In this document: positions 7,642-16,077 of the stretch, one piece after another
How the letters are laid out: each line of letters starts with the position of its first letter
Numbering within the stretch: the stretch's first letter is position 1
Assembly (NCBI GenBank): GCA_023426435.1
Contig: JAFAAS010000191.1
Location: 1 to 31,133 of the forward strand
DNA from: Verrucomicrobiota bacterium
GTDB lineage: Bacteria > Verrucomicrobiota > Verrucomicrobiia > Opitutales > Opitutaceae
Direction: 5' to 3'
DNA length: 31,133 bases
Made by a program: the position numbers and the translations under genes
The notes under the pieces: model-generated
The model's input: the letters and a program-made list of their open reading frames with translations, nothing else
What the model was told of the DNA's origin: nothing
The model's database searches: none

Positions 7642-10209
7642 TTGACCGGACCGATCGTTAGCGTGGACTTCGAAGCCGATTTCGGTCGGCTCACACAAAT
7701 GCCCAAGTCCGAGACTTCAAACTCAAATAGCGGGCCTTCCTTCCAAGCACCGCGCTACCGTCCCAATTGGCTCGCCGCCATCCTCTGCTTCGTGCTCGGC
7801 CCGTCGCTCACCGTCGCGCTCGTCGATTACACGCCCGCGCAAGCGACCATCAATACCACCCACGCGACCGCCACCAACATCGTCGGCGTTTTCGGCGCAA
7901 ACACCGTCTGGTGCTCCCTCTTCACCGTCGGCATCGGCACCTGGCTCATCCCGGCGTTCCTGTTCTGGATGCTCTACATTTCGATCCGCAACCCGCGCCG
8001 CCTCACCGCCGGCCGTTTGGTGGCGATGCTCGTCGCCGTCATCTCGCTCGCCGGTTTCTGCACGCTGCTCGCCGGCCTTTTCGCCATCCTGCCCGCCAGC
8101 GATTACTTCCCGCGCGGCGCCGGCGGCCTCGTCGGTTCGCTGCTCTACGACCGCCTGCTCGAAAACGCCATCGGGCCTTTCGGCTCCGGCCTTCTTCTCT
8201 TCACCATCTACTTCTGCAGCATCGTTTTTATTTTCACCAAGGACGTCGGCGCCGAACTCGAACGCTACCTCGCCAACTTCCACGCTTGGCGCGATGCCCG
8301 CGCGAAACGCAAAGCCGAACTCCGCGCGCGCCGCGAAAAAGAGCGCGCCGAAAAAGCCCGCCTCAAGTCCGCCGCCGCCGCCACCGCCGCGCCCGCCAAC
8401 GTCGGTCCCGCCGCGAAAAAAATCCTCGTCCCCAAACCGTCCGAAGAACCGCTCGCCAAACCCGCGCCCGCCGCCGCCGAGCCAAAATCCGAATCCAAAA
8501 TCGCCGCCCTCAAAATCCCCAGCCGCGCCTCCGAAGCAGCCGCACCGGTGGATGAGCCGCCTCCACCCAAAATCATCCGCGGCACCACCAAAACCGAAGG
8601 CACCCTCCAAAAACCGCCCGCCGGCATCGCGCCCGTCGCGATCGTGAAAGCCGAGGAAACAAAAAAAGCGAAGAGCCCGACCATCCCCACCTCCGAAGCC
8701 GATTATCTTTTCCCGCCACTCAAGCTTCTCAAGGAACAGAGCAGCACCACCGCCGACAGCTCCGACGACGAATACACGCGCAACATGGCCGACCTCGTCC
8801 GCATCCTCGGCGAGTTCGGCGTCGCCGTGAACCCGGGCGAAATCCACGTCGGCCCCGTCATCACGTGCTACGAGGTCGTGCCCGCTCCCGGCGTGCGCGT
8901 CGAAAAAATCTCCGGCCTCGACAAGAACATCGCCCTCGGCATGCGCGCGCAATCCGTGCGTATCCTCGCTCCGATCCCCGGCAAAGCCGCGGTCGGCGTC
9001 GAAATTCCCAACCGCCTCCCGTCGCCCGTCGGCATGCGCGACATCCTCGAGTCCGAAGATTGGAGCAACGCCCGCGCCGAAATTCCCATCGCGCTCGGCA
9101 AGGATGTCTCCGGCAAACCGCTGATCTCCGACCTCACACGCATGCCTCACTTGCTGATCGCAGGCGCAACCGGCTCCGGCAAATCCGTCTGCATCAACTC
9201 GATCATCGCCTCGATCGTTTATCGCAAGAGCCCGAAGGACGTCCGACTCATCATGGTCGACCCGAAGGTCGTCGAACTGAAAATCTTCAACACGCTCCCG
9301 CACATGCTGATTCCTGTCGTGACGGAGCCCAAGAAGGTCCCCGGCGCGCTCAAGTGGCTCCTCGCCGAGATGGAGCAGCGCTACCAGCAATTTGCCAAAG
9401 TCGGCGTGCGCAACATCGCCGGCTTCAACTCGCGCAAGAAAAACGGCCCGCCCGAAGTCCCGCCGCTCGCCGAAACCCAGCCCACACTCGACGGCATCAC
9501 CCAGGATCTCGACGGCATCGAGATCCCCGATCGCCTGCCTTACATCGTCGCCATCATCGACGAGCTCGCGGACTTGATGATGGTCGCGCCCGCCGAAATC
9601 GAAACGTCCATCGCGCGCCTCGCGCAACTCGCCCGCGCCGCCGGCATTCACCTCATCATCGCCACGCAACGCCCGTCGGTAAACGTCATCACCGGCGTCA
9701 TCAAAGCCAACCTTCCTTCCCGCATCGCCTTCCAAGTCGCCTCGCAGGTCGACTCGCGCACGATCCTCGACACGAAAGGCGCCGACACGCTCATCGGCCG
9801 CGGCGACATGCTCTTCTCGCCTCCCGGCTCATCCCGCCTCGTGCGCGCCCAGGGCGCCTTCGTCTCCGACGAAGAAGTGCACGAATTCGTCGAATTCCTC
9901 AAAAAGAACGGCCCGCCGCAATACGCGCAGTCCGTCCAACAGCAAATCGATCGCGCCGCGCGCGAGGACGACGACGACGAGGGCGATGGCGACGATGCCG
10001 ATCTCGGCGACGACGAGGATCTCTACAACCAGGCGCTCGACGTTCTCCGCTCCTCAAAACGCGCCTCGACGTCCATGCTGCAACGCCGCCTCCGCATCGG
10101 CTACAACCGCGCCGCGCGCCTCATGGAAATCATGGAGGAAAAAGGCATCGTCGGCCCCGAAAACGGTTCCAGCCCGCGCGAAATCCTCGTCGACCTCGAC
10201 TCGCTCTGA
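7642..10209 (+). CDS. ftsK: DNA translocase FtsK
   Basis: FtsK pumps DNA at the division septum to finish chromosome segregation and promote dimer resolution. This 855-residue protein has four transmembrane helices in the first ~205 residues, a Pro/Ala/Lys-rich linker (to about 350), and the alpha/beta motor domain with Walker A GATGSGKS at 508-515 and Walker B IVAIIDELADLMM at about 635-647. An acidic stretch (EDDDDEGDGDDADLGDDED) precedes the gamma winged-helix domain near the C-terminus (RLRIGYNRAARLMEIMEEKGIV). The gamma domain normally reads KOPS sequences. The start is placed at TTG 7642 because GGGGAGG lies 7 bases upstream. ATG 7699 is an alternative that removes 19 residues without touching a domain. 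Confidence 0.94.
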   Translation: MTGPIVSVDFEADFGRLTQMPKSETSNSNSGPSFQAPRYRPNWLAAILCFVLGPSLTVALVDYTPAQATINTTHATATNIVGVFGANTVWCSLFTVGIGTWLIPAFLFWMLYISIRNPRRLTAGRLVAMLVAVISLAGFCTLLAGLFAILPASDYFPRGAGGLVGSLLYDRLLENAIGPFGSGLLLFTIYFCSIVFIFTKDVGAELERYLANFHAWRDARAKRKAELRARREKERAEKARLKSAAAATAAPANVGPAAKKILVPKPSEEPLAKPAPAAAEPKSESKIAALKIPSRASEAAAPVDEPPPPKIIRGTTKTEGTLQKPPAGIAPVAIVKAEETKKAKSPTIPTSEADYLFPPLKLLKEQSSTTADSSDDEYTRNMADLVRILGEFGVAVNPGEIHVGPVITCYEVVPAPGVRVEKISGLDKNIALGMRAQSVRILAPIPGKAAVGVEIPNRLPSPVGMRDILESEDWSNARAEIPIALGKDVSGKPLISDLTRMPHLLIAGATGSGKSVCINSIIASIVYRKSPKDVRLIMVDPKVVELKIFNTLPHMLIPVVTEPKKVPGALKWLLAEMEQRYQQFAKVGVRNIAGFNSRKKNGPPEVPPLAETQPTLDGITQDLDGIEIPDRLPYIVAIIDELADLMMVAPAEIETSIARLAQLARAAGIHLIIATQRPSVNVITGVIKANLPSRIAFQVASQVDSRTILDTKGADTLIGRGDMLFSPPGSSRLVRAQGAFVSDEEVHEFVEFLKKNGPPQYAQSVQQQIDRAAREDDDDEGDGDDADLGDDEDLYNQALDVLRSSKRASTSMLQRRLRIGYNRAARLMEIMEEKGIVGPENGSSPREILVDLDSL

Positions 10210-10220
10210 TCTCGCCTTGT

Positions 10221-10262
10221 TTCACGTGAAGACGCGGCGCTCCCCACCGCGCATTTATCCGT
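10221..10262. repeat. Palindrome and degenerate copy of the GC-hairpin repeat, upstream of rodZ-like gene
   Basis: A perfect 10-base palindrome TTCACGTGAA (10221-10230) is followed by CGCGG (10233-10237) and CCGCG (10247-10251), a short hairpin, and then ATTTATCCG. The same order, hairpin then ATTTATCCG, recurs after the rodZ-like gene (11163-11200), so the gene is bracketed by two related copies. This copy has weaker pairing and no T tract, so it is not a convincing terminator for ftsK. Confidence 0.5.
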
Positions 10263-10313
10263 CGCGCCCAATTCCTTCTTCCCCTTCCCCGCCAAACCTC
10301 CTAACTCAACCCC

Positions 10314-11126
10314 ATGCAGACGATCGGCGAACGTCTTGAGGAAGCGCGTAAGAAAAAAGGCATCTCCATCCGCGAAGCCGCCGAAGCCACGAAGATTCGC
10401 GGGGACTATCTCAGCAAATTCGAGAACAACCAGTTCGATATCAATCTGACCGAGCTCTACGTGCGCGGATTCCTGCGCACCTACGCGCAATTCCTCCGCC
10501 TGCCCGCCGATCGCATTCTCAACGACTACGCCGCCCTCGGCCGCGGCGAAGCCCGTCCGCGTCAGCCGAGCCGCGAAATCTACGGGCGCATGGACGTCTC
10601 CATCACGTCGGCCGACGAACGCACCGAAAGCTCTTCCTCCGCCGAACCCGGCAACAACCCCGCGCAAACCCCGCGCACGCTTCCTGCCGCCGCCCGCCGC
10701 TCCGCTCCCGCCGCCACCGCCAACATCGATCCCGCCCTCGTTTTCAAGATCGGCAAAATCGCCGCCGCCGTCCTCGGCGCCGCGCTCCTCCTTTGGGCTG
10801 GCTTCGCATTGTTCGACAGCGCTACCGATGCGCCCTCCACCAAAACCGGCTCGCCTGCGGTCACCAGCGCCGTCAACCCAGCCGAGCCCACGATCACCCT
10901 GATCGCTTCCGATCGCGTCACCGTTACGGTTCGCCGCAAAAATCCCGACAAATCCGACGGCGAACTGCTCTACCAAGGCACGCTCACCCGCGGGCAGTCA
11001 CAAGTCGTCTCACGCCCGGGCCCGCTCTACATCTGGGCCAACCCCGCCGAAAAACTCGAAATCGAAGTTCGCGGCCGCCGCTTCCCCACCGGCTTCACCG
11101 GCTCCCAAAAACTCCAAATCGAGTAA
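10314..11126 (+). CDS. rodZ: RodZ-like protein (HTH - transmembrane - DUF4115)
   Basis: This 270-residue protein has the RodZ layout: an N-terminal Cro-type helix-turn-helix (residues 1-70, GERLEEARKKKGISIREAAEATKI...), a Ser/Ala/Pro-rich linker, one transmembrane helix (about 146-167), and a C-terminal beta domain of DUF4115 type (190-270) ending in a GSQKLQIE-like strand. RodZ links MreB filaments to the cell-wall elongation machinery, with its HTH domain in the cytoplasm and the beta domain outside. It lies 104 bases downstream of ftsK, so division and shape functions are neighbours. The family is divergent, and the link to RodZ rests on domain order more than on residue matches. Confidence 0.8.
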   Translation: MQTIGERLEEARKKKGISIREAAEATKIRGDYLSKFENNQFDINLTELYVRGFLRTYAQFLRLPADRILNDYAALGRGEARPRQPSREIYGRMDVSITSADERTESSSSAEPGNNPAQTPRTLPAAARRSAPAATANIDPALVFKIGKIAAAVLGAALLLWAGFALFDSATDAPSTKTGSPAVTSAVNPAEPTITLIASDRVTVTVRRKNPDKSDGELLYQGTLTRGQSQVVSRPGPLYIWANPAEKLEIEVRGRRFPTGFTGSQKLQIE

Positions 11127-11162
11127 CCCTCCTCCGCTCGATCATTCTCCCCTTCTCCGATG

Positions 11163-11190
11163 AAAGCGCGGTGCCCTCACCGCGCTTTTT
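11163..11190 (+). terminator. Rho-independent terminator of the rodZ-like gene
   Basis: An 11-bp stem (AAAGCGCGGTG / CACCGCGCTTT) with a CCCT loop runs into TTTTT, 37 bases after the stop codon. The core GCGCGGTG-loop-CACCGCGC is the same hairpin found in tandem copies at 18028-18106. It lies between converging genes and may also slow transcription coming from the minus strand. Confidence 0.85.
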
Positions 11191-11217
11191 CATTTATCCG
11201 CTGAGCCGCGCGCCCCT

Positions 11218-11892
11218 TCACCGCAACCCCACCGGCGGCCCCAACACTTCGCGCAACACAAACGCCCGCCGCAGCGCCCGCGGATCCTTCAACTCCTCCC
11301 GCACACCCGCGCCTCCCGTTCTCACACTGGCGCTCGCCCACGCAGCCTTCTGCACTCCCGGCGCACCGATTTCTCGCGCTGTAATTTCCTGCGCCCGTCG
11401 ACGAGCCTCCGCGCGTTGCGCCTCCGCCGCCCGCAACTGCTCCTCCAACTCACGCTGACGCCTCAGCACCGCCGACTCCGCCGGCTCGAAACTTTCCGGC
11501 ACCGATTCGCGCCGCTGCTCCGCCGCTTCTTCGATCTTGCGCAGAATCTTCCGCATCGATCCGCCAAACGGATCCACCGGCGGCACGCGCGTGGGCGGCA
11601 ACAACGGCGGCGGCTCCGCGCGCGCCGTCTCCGGCTCGCGTCGTTCTTCTGCCACCACCGTGCGTCCGTGACGCTCCGCAATCTTCCGCCTGATCTCCTC
11701 CTGGATGCGCCGCGTCCGCTCCGCCGCTTCGGGATCCTCCTCCCCTTCCATCCTTGAACGCGGCGCCACCGGCCCCGTCTCGTCGCTTTGCCCCGCGCGG
11801 AACATTCCGCGCAGGAACGACAGCGCCGTGATCGTCAACACGATCACCAGCCCGAGATTCTCGAGGATCCAGTCGAGGAGACGCGGATTCAC
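11218..11892 (-). CDS. Membrane-anchored coiled-coil protein of unknown function, FloA neighbour
   Basis: This 224-residue protein has one N-terminal transmembrane segment (about 8-27, WILENLGLVIVLTITALSFL) followed by a long charged Glu/Arg/Ala-rich region predicted to be helical or coiled-coil (about 48-75 and 110-175), with a Pro-rich break near 93-110. The last ~25 residues (KDPRALRRAFVLREVLGPPVGLR) look compact and hydrophobic, unlike the rest, and are likely a conserved interaction tail. No enzymatic motif is seen. The start ATG at 11892 lies 3 bases after the floA stop, so it is the last gene of the NfeD-FloA operon and may act with the flotillin assembly at the membrane. Confidence 0.72.
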   Translation of the reverse strand: MNPRLLDWILENLGLVIVLTITALSFLRGMFRAGQSDETGPVAPRSRMEGEEDPEAAERTRRIQEEIRRKIAERHGRTVVAEERREPETARAEPPPLLPPTRVPPVDPFGGSMRKILRKIEEAAEQRRESVPESFEPAESAVLRRQRELEEQLRAAEAQRAEARRRAQEITAREIGAPGVQKAAWASASVRTGGAGVREELKDPRALRRAFVLREVLGPPVGLR

Positions 11893-11895
11893 GAC

Positions 11896-12897
11896 TTACT
11901 TCTGCCCTTCGGGTTTCGCGATCGATCCGCGCATCGCCGTGTCCGCCTGCACGTTTTCCATCCGATAATAATCCATCACGCCCAGGCGTCCCGTGCGAAA
12001 CGCGTCCGCCATCGCCTTCGGCACTTCCGCCTGCGCCCGCACCACTTCCGCCTGCATTTCCTGCACGCGCGCCTTCATTTCCTGCTCCACGGCCACCGCC
12101 GCCGCACGCCGAATTTCCGCCTGCGCCTGGGCCATGTTCTTGTTCGCTTCCGCCTGCGCTTCCTGAAGCTTCGCGCCGACGTTCTCACCCACATCCACGT
12201 CGGCGATGTCGATCGACAAAATCTCGAAGGCCGTCCCGACATCCAATCCGCGATGCAACACCGTCTTCGAAATCGCATCCGGACTCTCGAGCACCGACTT
12301 GTAAGTCTCCGCCGAACCGATCGTCGAAACGATGCCTTCGCCGACACGTGCAATAATCGTGTCCTCCTTCGCACCGCCGACGAAACGGTCCAGATTCGTC
12401 CGCACCGTCACACGCGCCTTCACCTTCACTTGAATGCCGTCCTTGGCGACGCCGTCGATCGTCACACGTCCGCCTTCCGGATTCGGACAATCGATCACCT
12501 TCGGATCAACCGAGGTCCGCACCGCTTCCTCCACCGACTTGCCCGATCCTTTCGTCGCCAAATCGATGGCGCACGCGCGCTGCCAGTCCAACGCGATCTG
12601 CGCCTTCTGCGCCGCAATCAACGCCTGCACGCACGCGATCACATTTCCGCCGGCGAGATACTGCGCTTCGATTTCGTCCACCGACAACTTGATGCCCGCC
12701 TTCGTCGCCCGAATCCGCGCATCGACGATCACACTATAAGGCACCTGCCGCAGCCGCATCGCCACGAGGTTGAAGATGCTCACCGGCGCGCCCGCCAACA
12801 ACGCGCGCAACCACACGCTGAAAAACGAAACGATCAGCGCAAACAGGATCAGCCCGGCGATGCCGAGCACGATAATGAGGATCAGGGATAGGTTCAT
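11896..12897 (-). CDS. floA: Flotillin-like protein FloA
   Basis: This 333-residue protein matches the FloA (YqfA) family, which forms scaffolds in functional membrane microdomains. An N-terminal membrane segment (about 4-30) is followed by the conserved core with RLRQVPYSVIVDARIRATKAGI, the long beta/helix SPFH-like part (GIQVKVKARVTVRTNLDRFVGGAKEDTIIARVGEGIVSTIGS), and an Ala/Glu/Gln-rich helix (about 240-305, including EAQAEANKNMAQAQAEI). The tail MDYYRMENVQADTAMRGSI is characteristic. Length is as usual (about 330). It begins 4 bases after the short NfeD gene, the arrangement known for nfeD-floA pairs in other phyla. Confidence 0.95.
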   Translation of the reverse strand: MNLSLILIIVLGIAGLILFALIVSFFSVWLRALLAGAPVSIFNLVAMRLRQVPYSVIVDARIRATKAGIKLSVDEIEAQYLAGGNVIACVQALIAAQKAQIALDWQRACAIDLATKGSGKSVEEAVRTSVDPKVIDCPNPEGGRVTIDGVAKDGIQVKVKARVTVRTNLDRFVGGAKEDTIIARVGEGIVSTIGSAETYKSVLESPDAISKTVLHRGLDVGTAFEILSIDIADVDVGENVGAKLQEAQAEANKNMAQAQAEIRRAAAVAVEQEMKARVQEMQAEVVRAQAEVPKAMADAFRTGRLGVMDYYRMENVQADTAMRGSIAKPEGQK

Positions 12898-12901
12898 AAT
12901 T

Positions 12902-13366
12902 TCAGAGTTGTGCGACGATCAGATGAAAATTGTTCACCCCCACCACGCGCACCGCCACGCCTTTCGCAATCAATCCCGACTGCGACGCCGCCTCATAACG
13001 CCGGCCTTCGATCATCACGTAGCCCGTCGGCGCCATCATCGTTACCGCCTCGCCCGTCTTCCCCACGATCGCTTCCTCCGCCGGCTTTTCCTGACTCGCT
13101 CCGTCGATCGCGCGTTCGAGAAAGAGCTTCTTCCCCCACCGCGTCCGCGGCAGCCCTTTGAATTCAATAAACAACGACACCCCCAGCGCGCCAATCGCCG
13201 CCGCCGTCGCAATCCATCCGCCCTCCGCCCCCAAATCGAAAAACGCCAGCACACATCCGCCCAACATCGCCAGCACGCCCAACACCCCCAGCACCCCGCC
13301 CGGCACGATCACCTCGAGCAACACCAGCACGATGCCCAACGCCAACAGCAGCACGATCGCCGTCAT
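12902..13366 (-). CDS. Short NfeD-like membrane protein
   Basis: This 154-residue protein has three to four hydrophobic segments in its first ~75 residues (AIVLLLALGIVLVLLEVIVPGGVLGVLGVLAML and a second hairpin). A small C-terminal OB-type beta domain (about 95-154) has the NfeD hallmark GxxGxAVTxMxPxGYVxIxGxRYxA and a closing VRVVGVNNFHLIV strand. Short NfeD proteins partner SPFH/flotillin proteins. Its ATG overlaps the stop codon of the long NfeD gene by 4 bases, and floA follows after 4 bases, so the three are almost certainly translated together. Confidence 0.9.
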   Translation of the reverse strand: MTAIVLLLALGIVLVLLEVIVPGGVLGVLGVLAMLGGCVLAFFDLGAEGGWIATAAAIGALGVSLFIEFKGLPRTRWGKKLFLERAIDGASQEKPAEEAIVGKTGEAVTMMAPTGYVMIEGRRYEAASQSGLIAKGVAVRVVGVNNFHLIVAQL

Positions 13367-14856
13367 GAGTCCGCCCTTTCCACAATGAGGCCAAAACCCG
13401 TGCGCGACCGCACGACCACACTCTCCCCCCGTTCGACACTTCCCACCTGCACCTGCGCCTCATAGCGCCGGCCCGCGATCTCCACCTCACCCACCGGCCG
13501 CAACGCACTCACCGCCACCCCCCGCGCACCAATCAACTCATCGACGACCTCACCCGCCGGCACTTCCGCCGTCGCCGTGCCTCCAATCGCCGCGCCCAAA
13601 ACCAGCCGATCCCAAAAAACGCTTCGCGGCAAAAATTTCGCCAACGCCGCACCCAATCCCACCGCGATCAAAATCCCCAACGACAGATTCGCCAGCGGCG
13701 TCACCAGCAAATCCGACGACCACGCCACCGGCACCGCATCCTCCGGCCATGTGTCGATCATCGACCACACCAGCGAGCCGAGCATCAGCGCGAGTCCCGA
13801 CATCGCGACCACAAACACCCCCGGCATGAAAAACAACTCCACCGCCACCAACAACAGCCCCAACCCAAACACCAGCATCGGCTCGTGCCCCGACAACCCC
13901 GCCACGTAATTGCCCAAAAATACAATTGCCAGACACGCGATCCCCACGATCCCGAAAATCCCAAATCCCGGTGTCTTGAATTCGATAAACAGCGCCAGCA
14001 TCCCCAACCCGAGCAACACCGGCGTGATCGCGTTCAACCACGCCGCCACTTCCTCCGACCACGTCATCTCCAGCCGCGTCACCGCCGGTTTCGACACTCC
14101 AAACCGCTGCGCGATCAAATCCTCCAAACTCTCCGCCGTTCCCGTCGACAACAACGCCTGCGGCGGCTCGCCATACTCCTTCGCCGCCTCGCTCGCCGTC
14201 AGCGACAACAACTCGCCTTTCCCTTTGATCACTGTCTCGCCGATCTTCAATTCGTGATCCGGATCGATCATCGCCGAAATCACTTCTCCACGATAACCCT
14301 TCCCTTCGCTCATCGACCGCACCCGCGCCTTTAAATAACTGACGATCTTCATCCGCATCGTCGCCTCCACATCCTGCCCGCCCATCGACACCGGCGCCGC
14401 CGCCCCGATGATCCCATCCGGCGAAAACCAAATCTCATTCGTCGTCGCCGAAATGAACGCCCCCGCCGAGATCGCCTCCGAATTCACATACGTGATCGTG
14501 AGCCCCGGAAACCGCGCGATCGCTTCCATGATCTCGAACGTGTCGTTCAACGCTCCGCCCGGCGTATCCATATCCAGGATAACTGCGTCGGCCTTCTGCT
14601 CGATCGCCTCCTTGATCCCGCGGCGAATCACATAAAGCACCGCCGAGCCAATCTGCTTCTGCACCGGAATCACGTGCACCCGCTCGAACGTCTTCGCGTC
14701 CGCCGCACGCTCCACCGCCGCCACGTCGTTCTTCACGCTCTCCGCCACCCGCGGTTCTATCTTCTGCTCCGCCGCGTCCACCTCCCGCGGCGTTTCGCCC
14801 GCCCATGCGCAGCAACAAAACAACAATCCAAGAAGCTGGGGCAGCCACACACGCAT
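13363..14856 (-). CDS. Long NfeD: ClpP-class membrane serine protease with NfeD C-terminal domain
   Basis: This 497-residue protein has a signal-like N-terminus (1-20), a ClpP/SppA-type protease domain (about 58-250), about five transmembrane helices (310-450) and an NfeD beta domain at the end. The protease part shows DMDTPGG at 95-101 and the nucleophile motif NSEAISAGAFIS with S130. The equivalent enzyme in Pyrococcus (PH1510) is a membrane protease with a Ser-Lys dyad; the lysine here is probably in RMKIVSYLKARVRSM. The start is ATG 14856, where the signal-like segment begins. The frame stays open further upstream without similarity. It heads the NfeD-FloA operon and diverges from the aldose epimerase gene. 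Confidence 0.9.
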   Translation of the reverse strand: MRVWLPQLLGLLFCCCAWAGETPREVDAAEQKIEPRVAESVKNDVAAVERAADAKTFERVHVIPVQKQIGSAVLYVIRRGIKEAIEQKADAVILDMDTPGGALNDTFEIMEAIARFPGLTITYVNSEAISAGAFISATTNEIWFSPDGIIGAAAPVSMGGQDVEATMRMKIVSYLKARVRSMSEGKGYRGEVISAMIDPDHELKIGETVIKGKGELLSLTASEAAKEYGEPPQALLSTGTAESLEDLIAQRFGVSKPAVTRLEMTWSEEVAAWLNAITPVLLGLGMLALFIEFKTPGFGIFGIVGIACLAIVFLGNYVAGLSGHEPMLVFGLGLLLVAVELFFMPGVFVVAMSGLALMLGSLVWSMIDTWPEDAVPVAWSSDLLVTPLANLSLGILIAVGLGAALAKFLPRSVFWDRLVLGAAIGGTATAEVPAGEVVDELIGARGVAVSALRPVGEVEIAGRRYEAQVQVGSVERGESVVVRSRTGFGLIVERADS

Positions 14857-14975
14857 TTCGCTCGCATCCAATACCTCGCAGTCGCGATGCGCAAGCCACG
14901 GCTCCCTCGAATTCACCCGTGCGTTTCCACAAAATCCTTGGCGCACGCGTCTTCACGCCGAATCGTTCCCTCCCC

Positions 14976-15896
14976 ATGGAAACCGTCGAATTTCAAGGCC
15001 AGTCCCTGTCTCGCTGGCGCGTCGGCAACTCGACTTTCCTCGCCCTTCCCACTCGCGGCGCGCGCTTGCTTCACTGGAACGTCGCCCTCGCCGACGGCTC
15101 CGTGCGCGATGTCATCCACTGGCCGGAAAATGCCGACTTCGCCAACATCGCCAAAGTCCGCGGCGGAAATCCCATCCTGTTCCCGTTCTGCGGCCGCACC
15201 TTCGATCGCGGCGACCAAAATTTCTGGCGCGCCCCCGACGGTATTCGCCGCCCGATGCCCCAACACGGTTTCGCCCGCCAGGGCGAATTCACCCTGCTCT
15301 GGGCCGACGCCCGCGGTTTCTCCGCGCAACTCGTTCCCACCGCCGACGACCGCATCGCCTACCCCTACGATTACGAATTCATCGTCACCTATCTTTTCGA
15401 ACCGCTCGGCCTCGCCTGCGAACTCACATTGAAAAATCTCGGACGCGAACCCGCGCCATGGTGCCCCGGCCACCACTTCTATTTCACCGTCCCCTGGCAT
15501 GAAAACGCCACGCGTGAAAATTACGCCATCGAGATCCCCGCCGCCGAGCGCCTCAAACATTCGCCCACCGGCACACTGCTTCCAGGACCTTCGCTGAAAC
15601 CCGTCGAGCCTCTCTCGAATCCTGATCTTCTCGACACGCTCCACACACGTCTCCGCTCCAACACCGCCACGTTCGGCGATCCGAAACATCGCGAACGCGT
15701 GCGTATCCAACTTGGCACGACCAAAACCCCGCCCCCTGACGCCGCGTTCGTCACCTGGTCTCCCGACGCCTCCGCTCCCTACTACTGCGTCGAACCTTGG
15801 ATGGGCCTCCCCAACTCCCCCGAACACCACCGCGGCCTCTCCTTCGTCCCTCCCCACGACTCCCGCAGCTTCACCATCACCCTCGCCCTTTCCTGA
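14976..15896 (+). CDS. Aldose 1-epimerase / galactose-mutarotase-fold enzyme
   Basis: This 306-residue protein has the mutarotase fold, which interconverts anomers of sugars or sugar phosphates. Visible landmarks are GGNPILFPFCGR (about 58-69), PMPQHGFARQGEF with a candidate catalytic His (about 91-103), the second His pair in CPGHHFYF, and a candidate catalytic Glu in YYCVEPWMGLPN near residue 275. The start is ATG 14976, which begins the first conserved beta strand. The open frame extends upstream into the divergent nfeD gene and is not used. The sugar substrate cannot be told: D-hexose-6-phosphate mutarotases and unspecific aldose epimerases share these features. It stands alone with its own promoter region. 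Confidence 0.85.
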   Translation: METVEFQGQSLSRWRVGNSTFLALPTRGARLLHWNVALADGSVRDVIHWPENADFANIAKVRGGNPILFPFCGRTFDRGDQNFWRAPDGIRRPMPQHGFARQGEFTLLWADARGFSAQLVPTADDRIAYPYDYEFIVTYLFEPLGLACELTLKNLGREPAPWCPGHHFYFTVPWHENATRENYAIEIPAAERLKHSPTGTLLPGPSLKPVEPLSNPDLLDTLHTRLRSNTATFGDPKHRERVRIQLGTTKTPPPDAAFVTWSPDASAPYYCVEPWMGLPNSPEHHRGLSFVPPHDSRSFTITLALS

Positions 15897-15908
15897 CCCA
15901 ATTCCTTA

Positions 15909-15925
15909 GTAATACATTATATTAC
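15909..15925. repeat. AT-rich interrupted palindrome, copy 1
   Basis: GTAATA-CATTA-TATTAC is a perfect 6-bp inverted repeat around a 5-base centre, in a stretch far richer in A+T than its surroundings. The same 17 bases recur at 15976-15992, 67 bases downstream, and the central ATACATTATAT recurs with different arms at 25323-25347. Function is unknown; both copies lie between the epimerase stop and tatA. Confidence 0.85.
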
Positions 15926-15973
15926 AACCATCCAAACTGCCCCACTTCCCCCACTCGCGCTCACCCAAGCTAT

Positions 15974-15994
15974 TTGTAATACATTATATTACAA
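15974..15994. repeat. AT-rich interrupted palindrome, copy 2
   Basis: TTGTAATA-CATTA-TATTACAA has perfect 8-bp arms around the same 5-base centre as copy 1. It lies 83 bases upstream of tatA. Copy 1 and copy 2 are identical over 20 bases apart from the first base of the left arm. It could be a paired operator or a small mobile palindrome; the sequence alone does not decide. Confidence 0.85.
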
Positions 15995-16077
15995 CTCTCC
16001 CGCCGCCGTGAAATTCCCCTGAGCTCGCGAAAACCACGTTTGCCTCTCCTTCCTTTCAGCTCAACGTAACCGCCTCC

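Noticed and set aside
7723..9735. A 670-codon open frame on the minus strand opposite ftsK, and similar long antisense frames opposite accC (967-2028), the ENPP gene (16763-18328) and dnaJ (3949-5217, +)
   Set aside because: They mirror the C/G third-position bias of the real genes, have low-complexity compositions and no recognisable motif.
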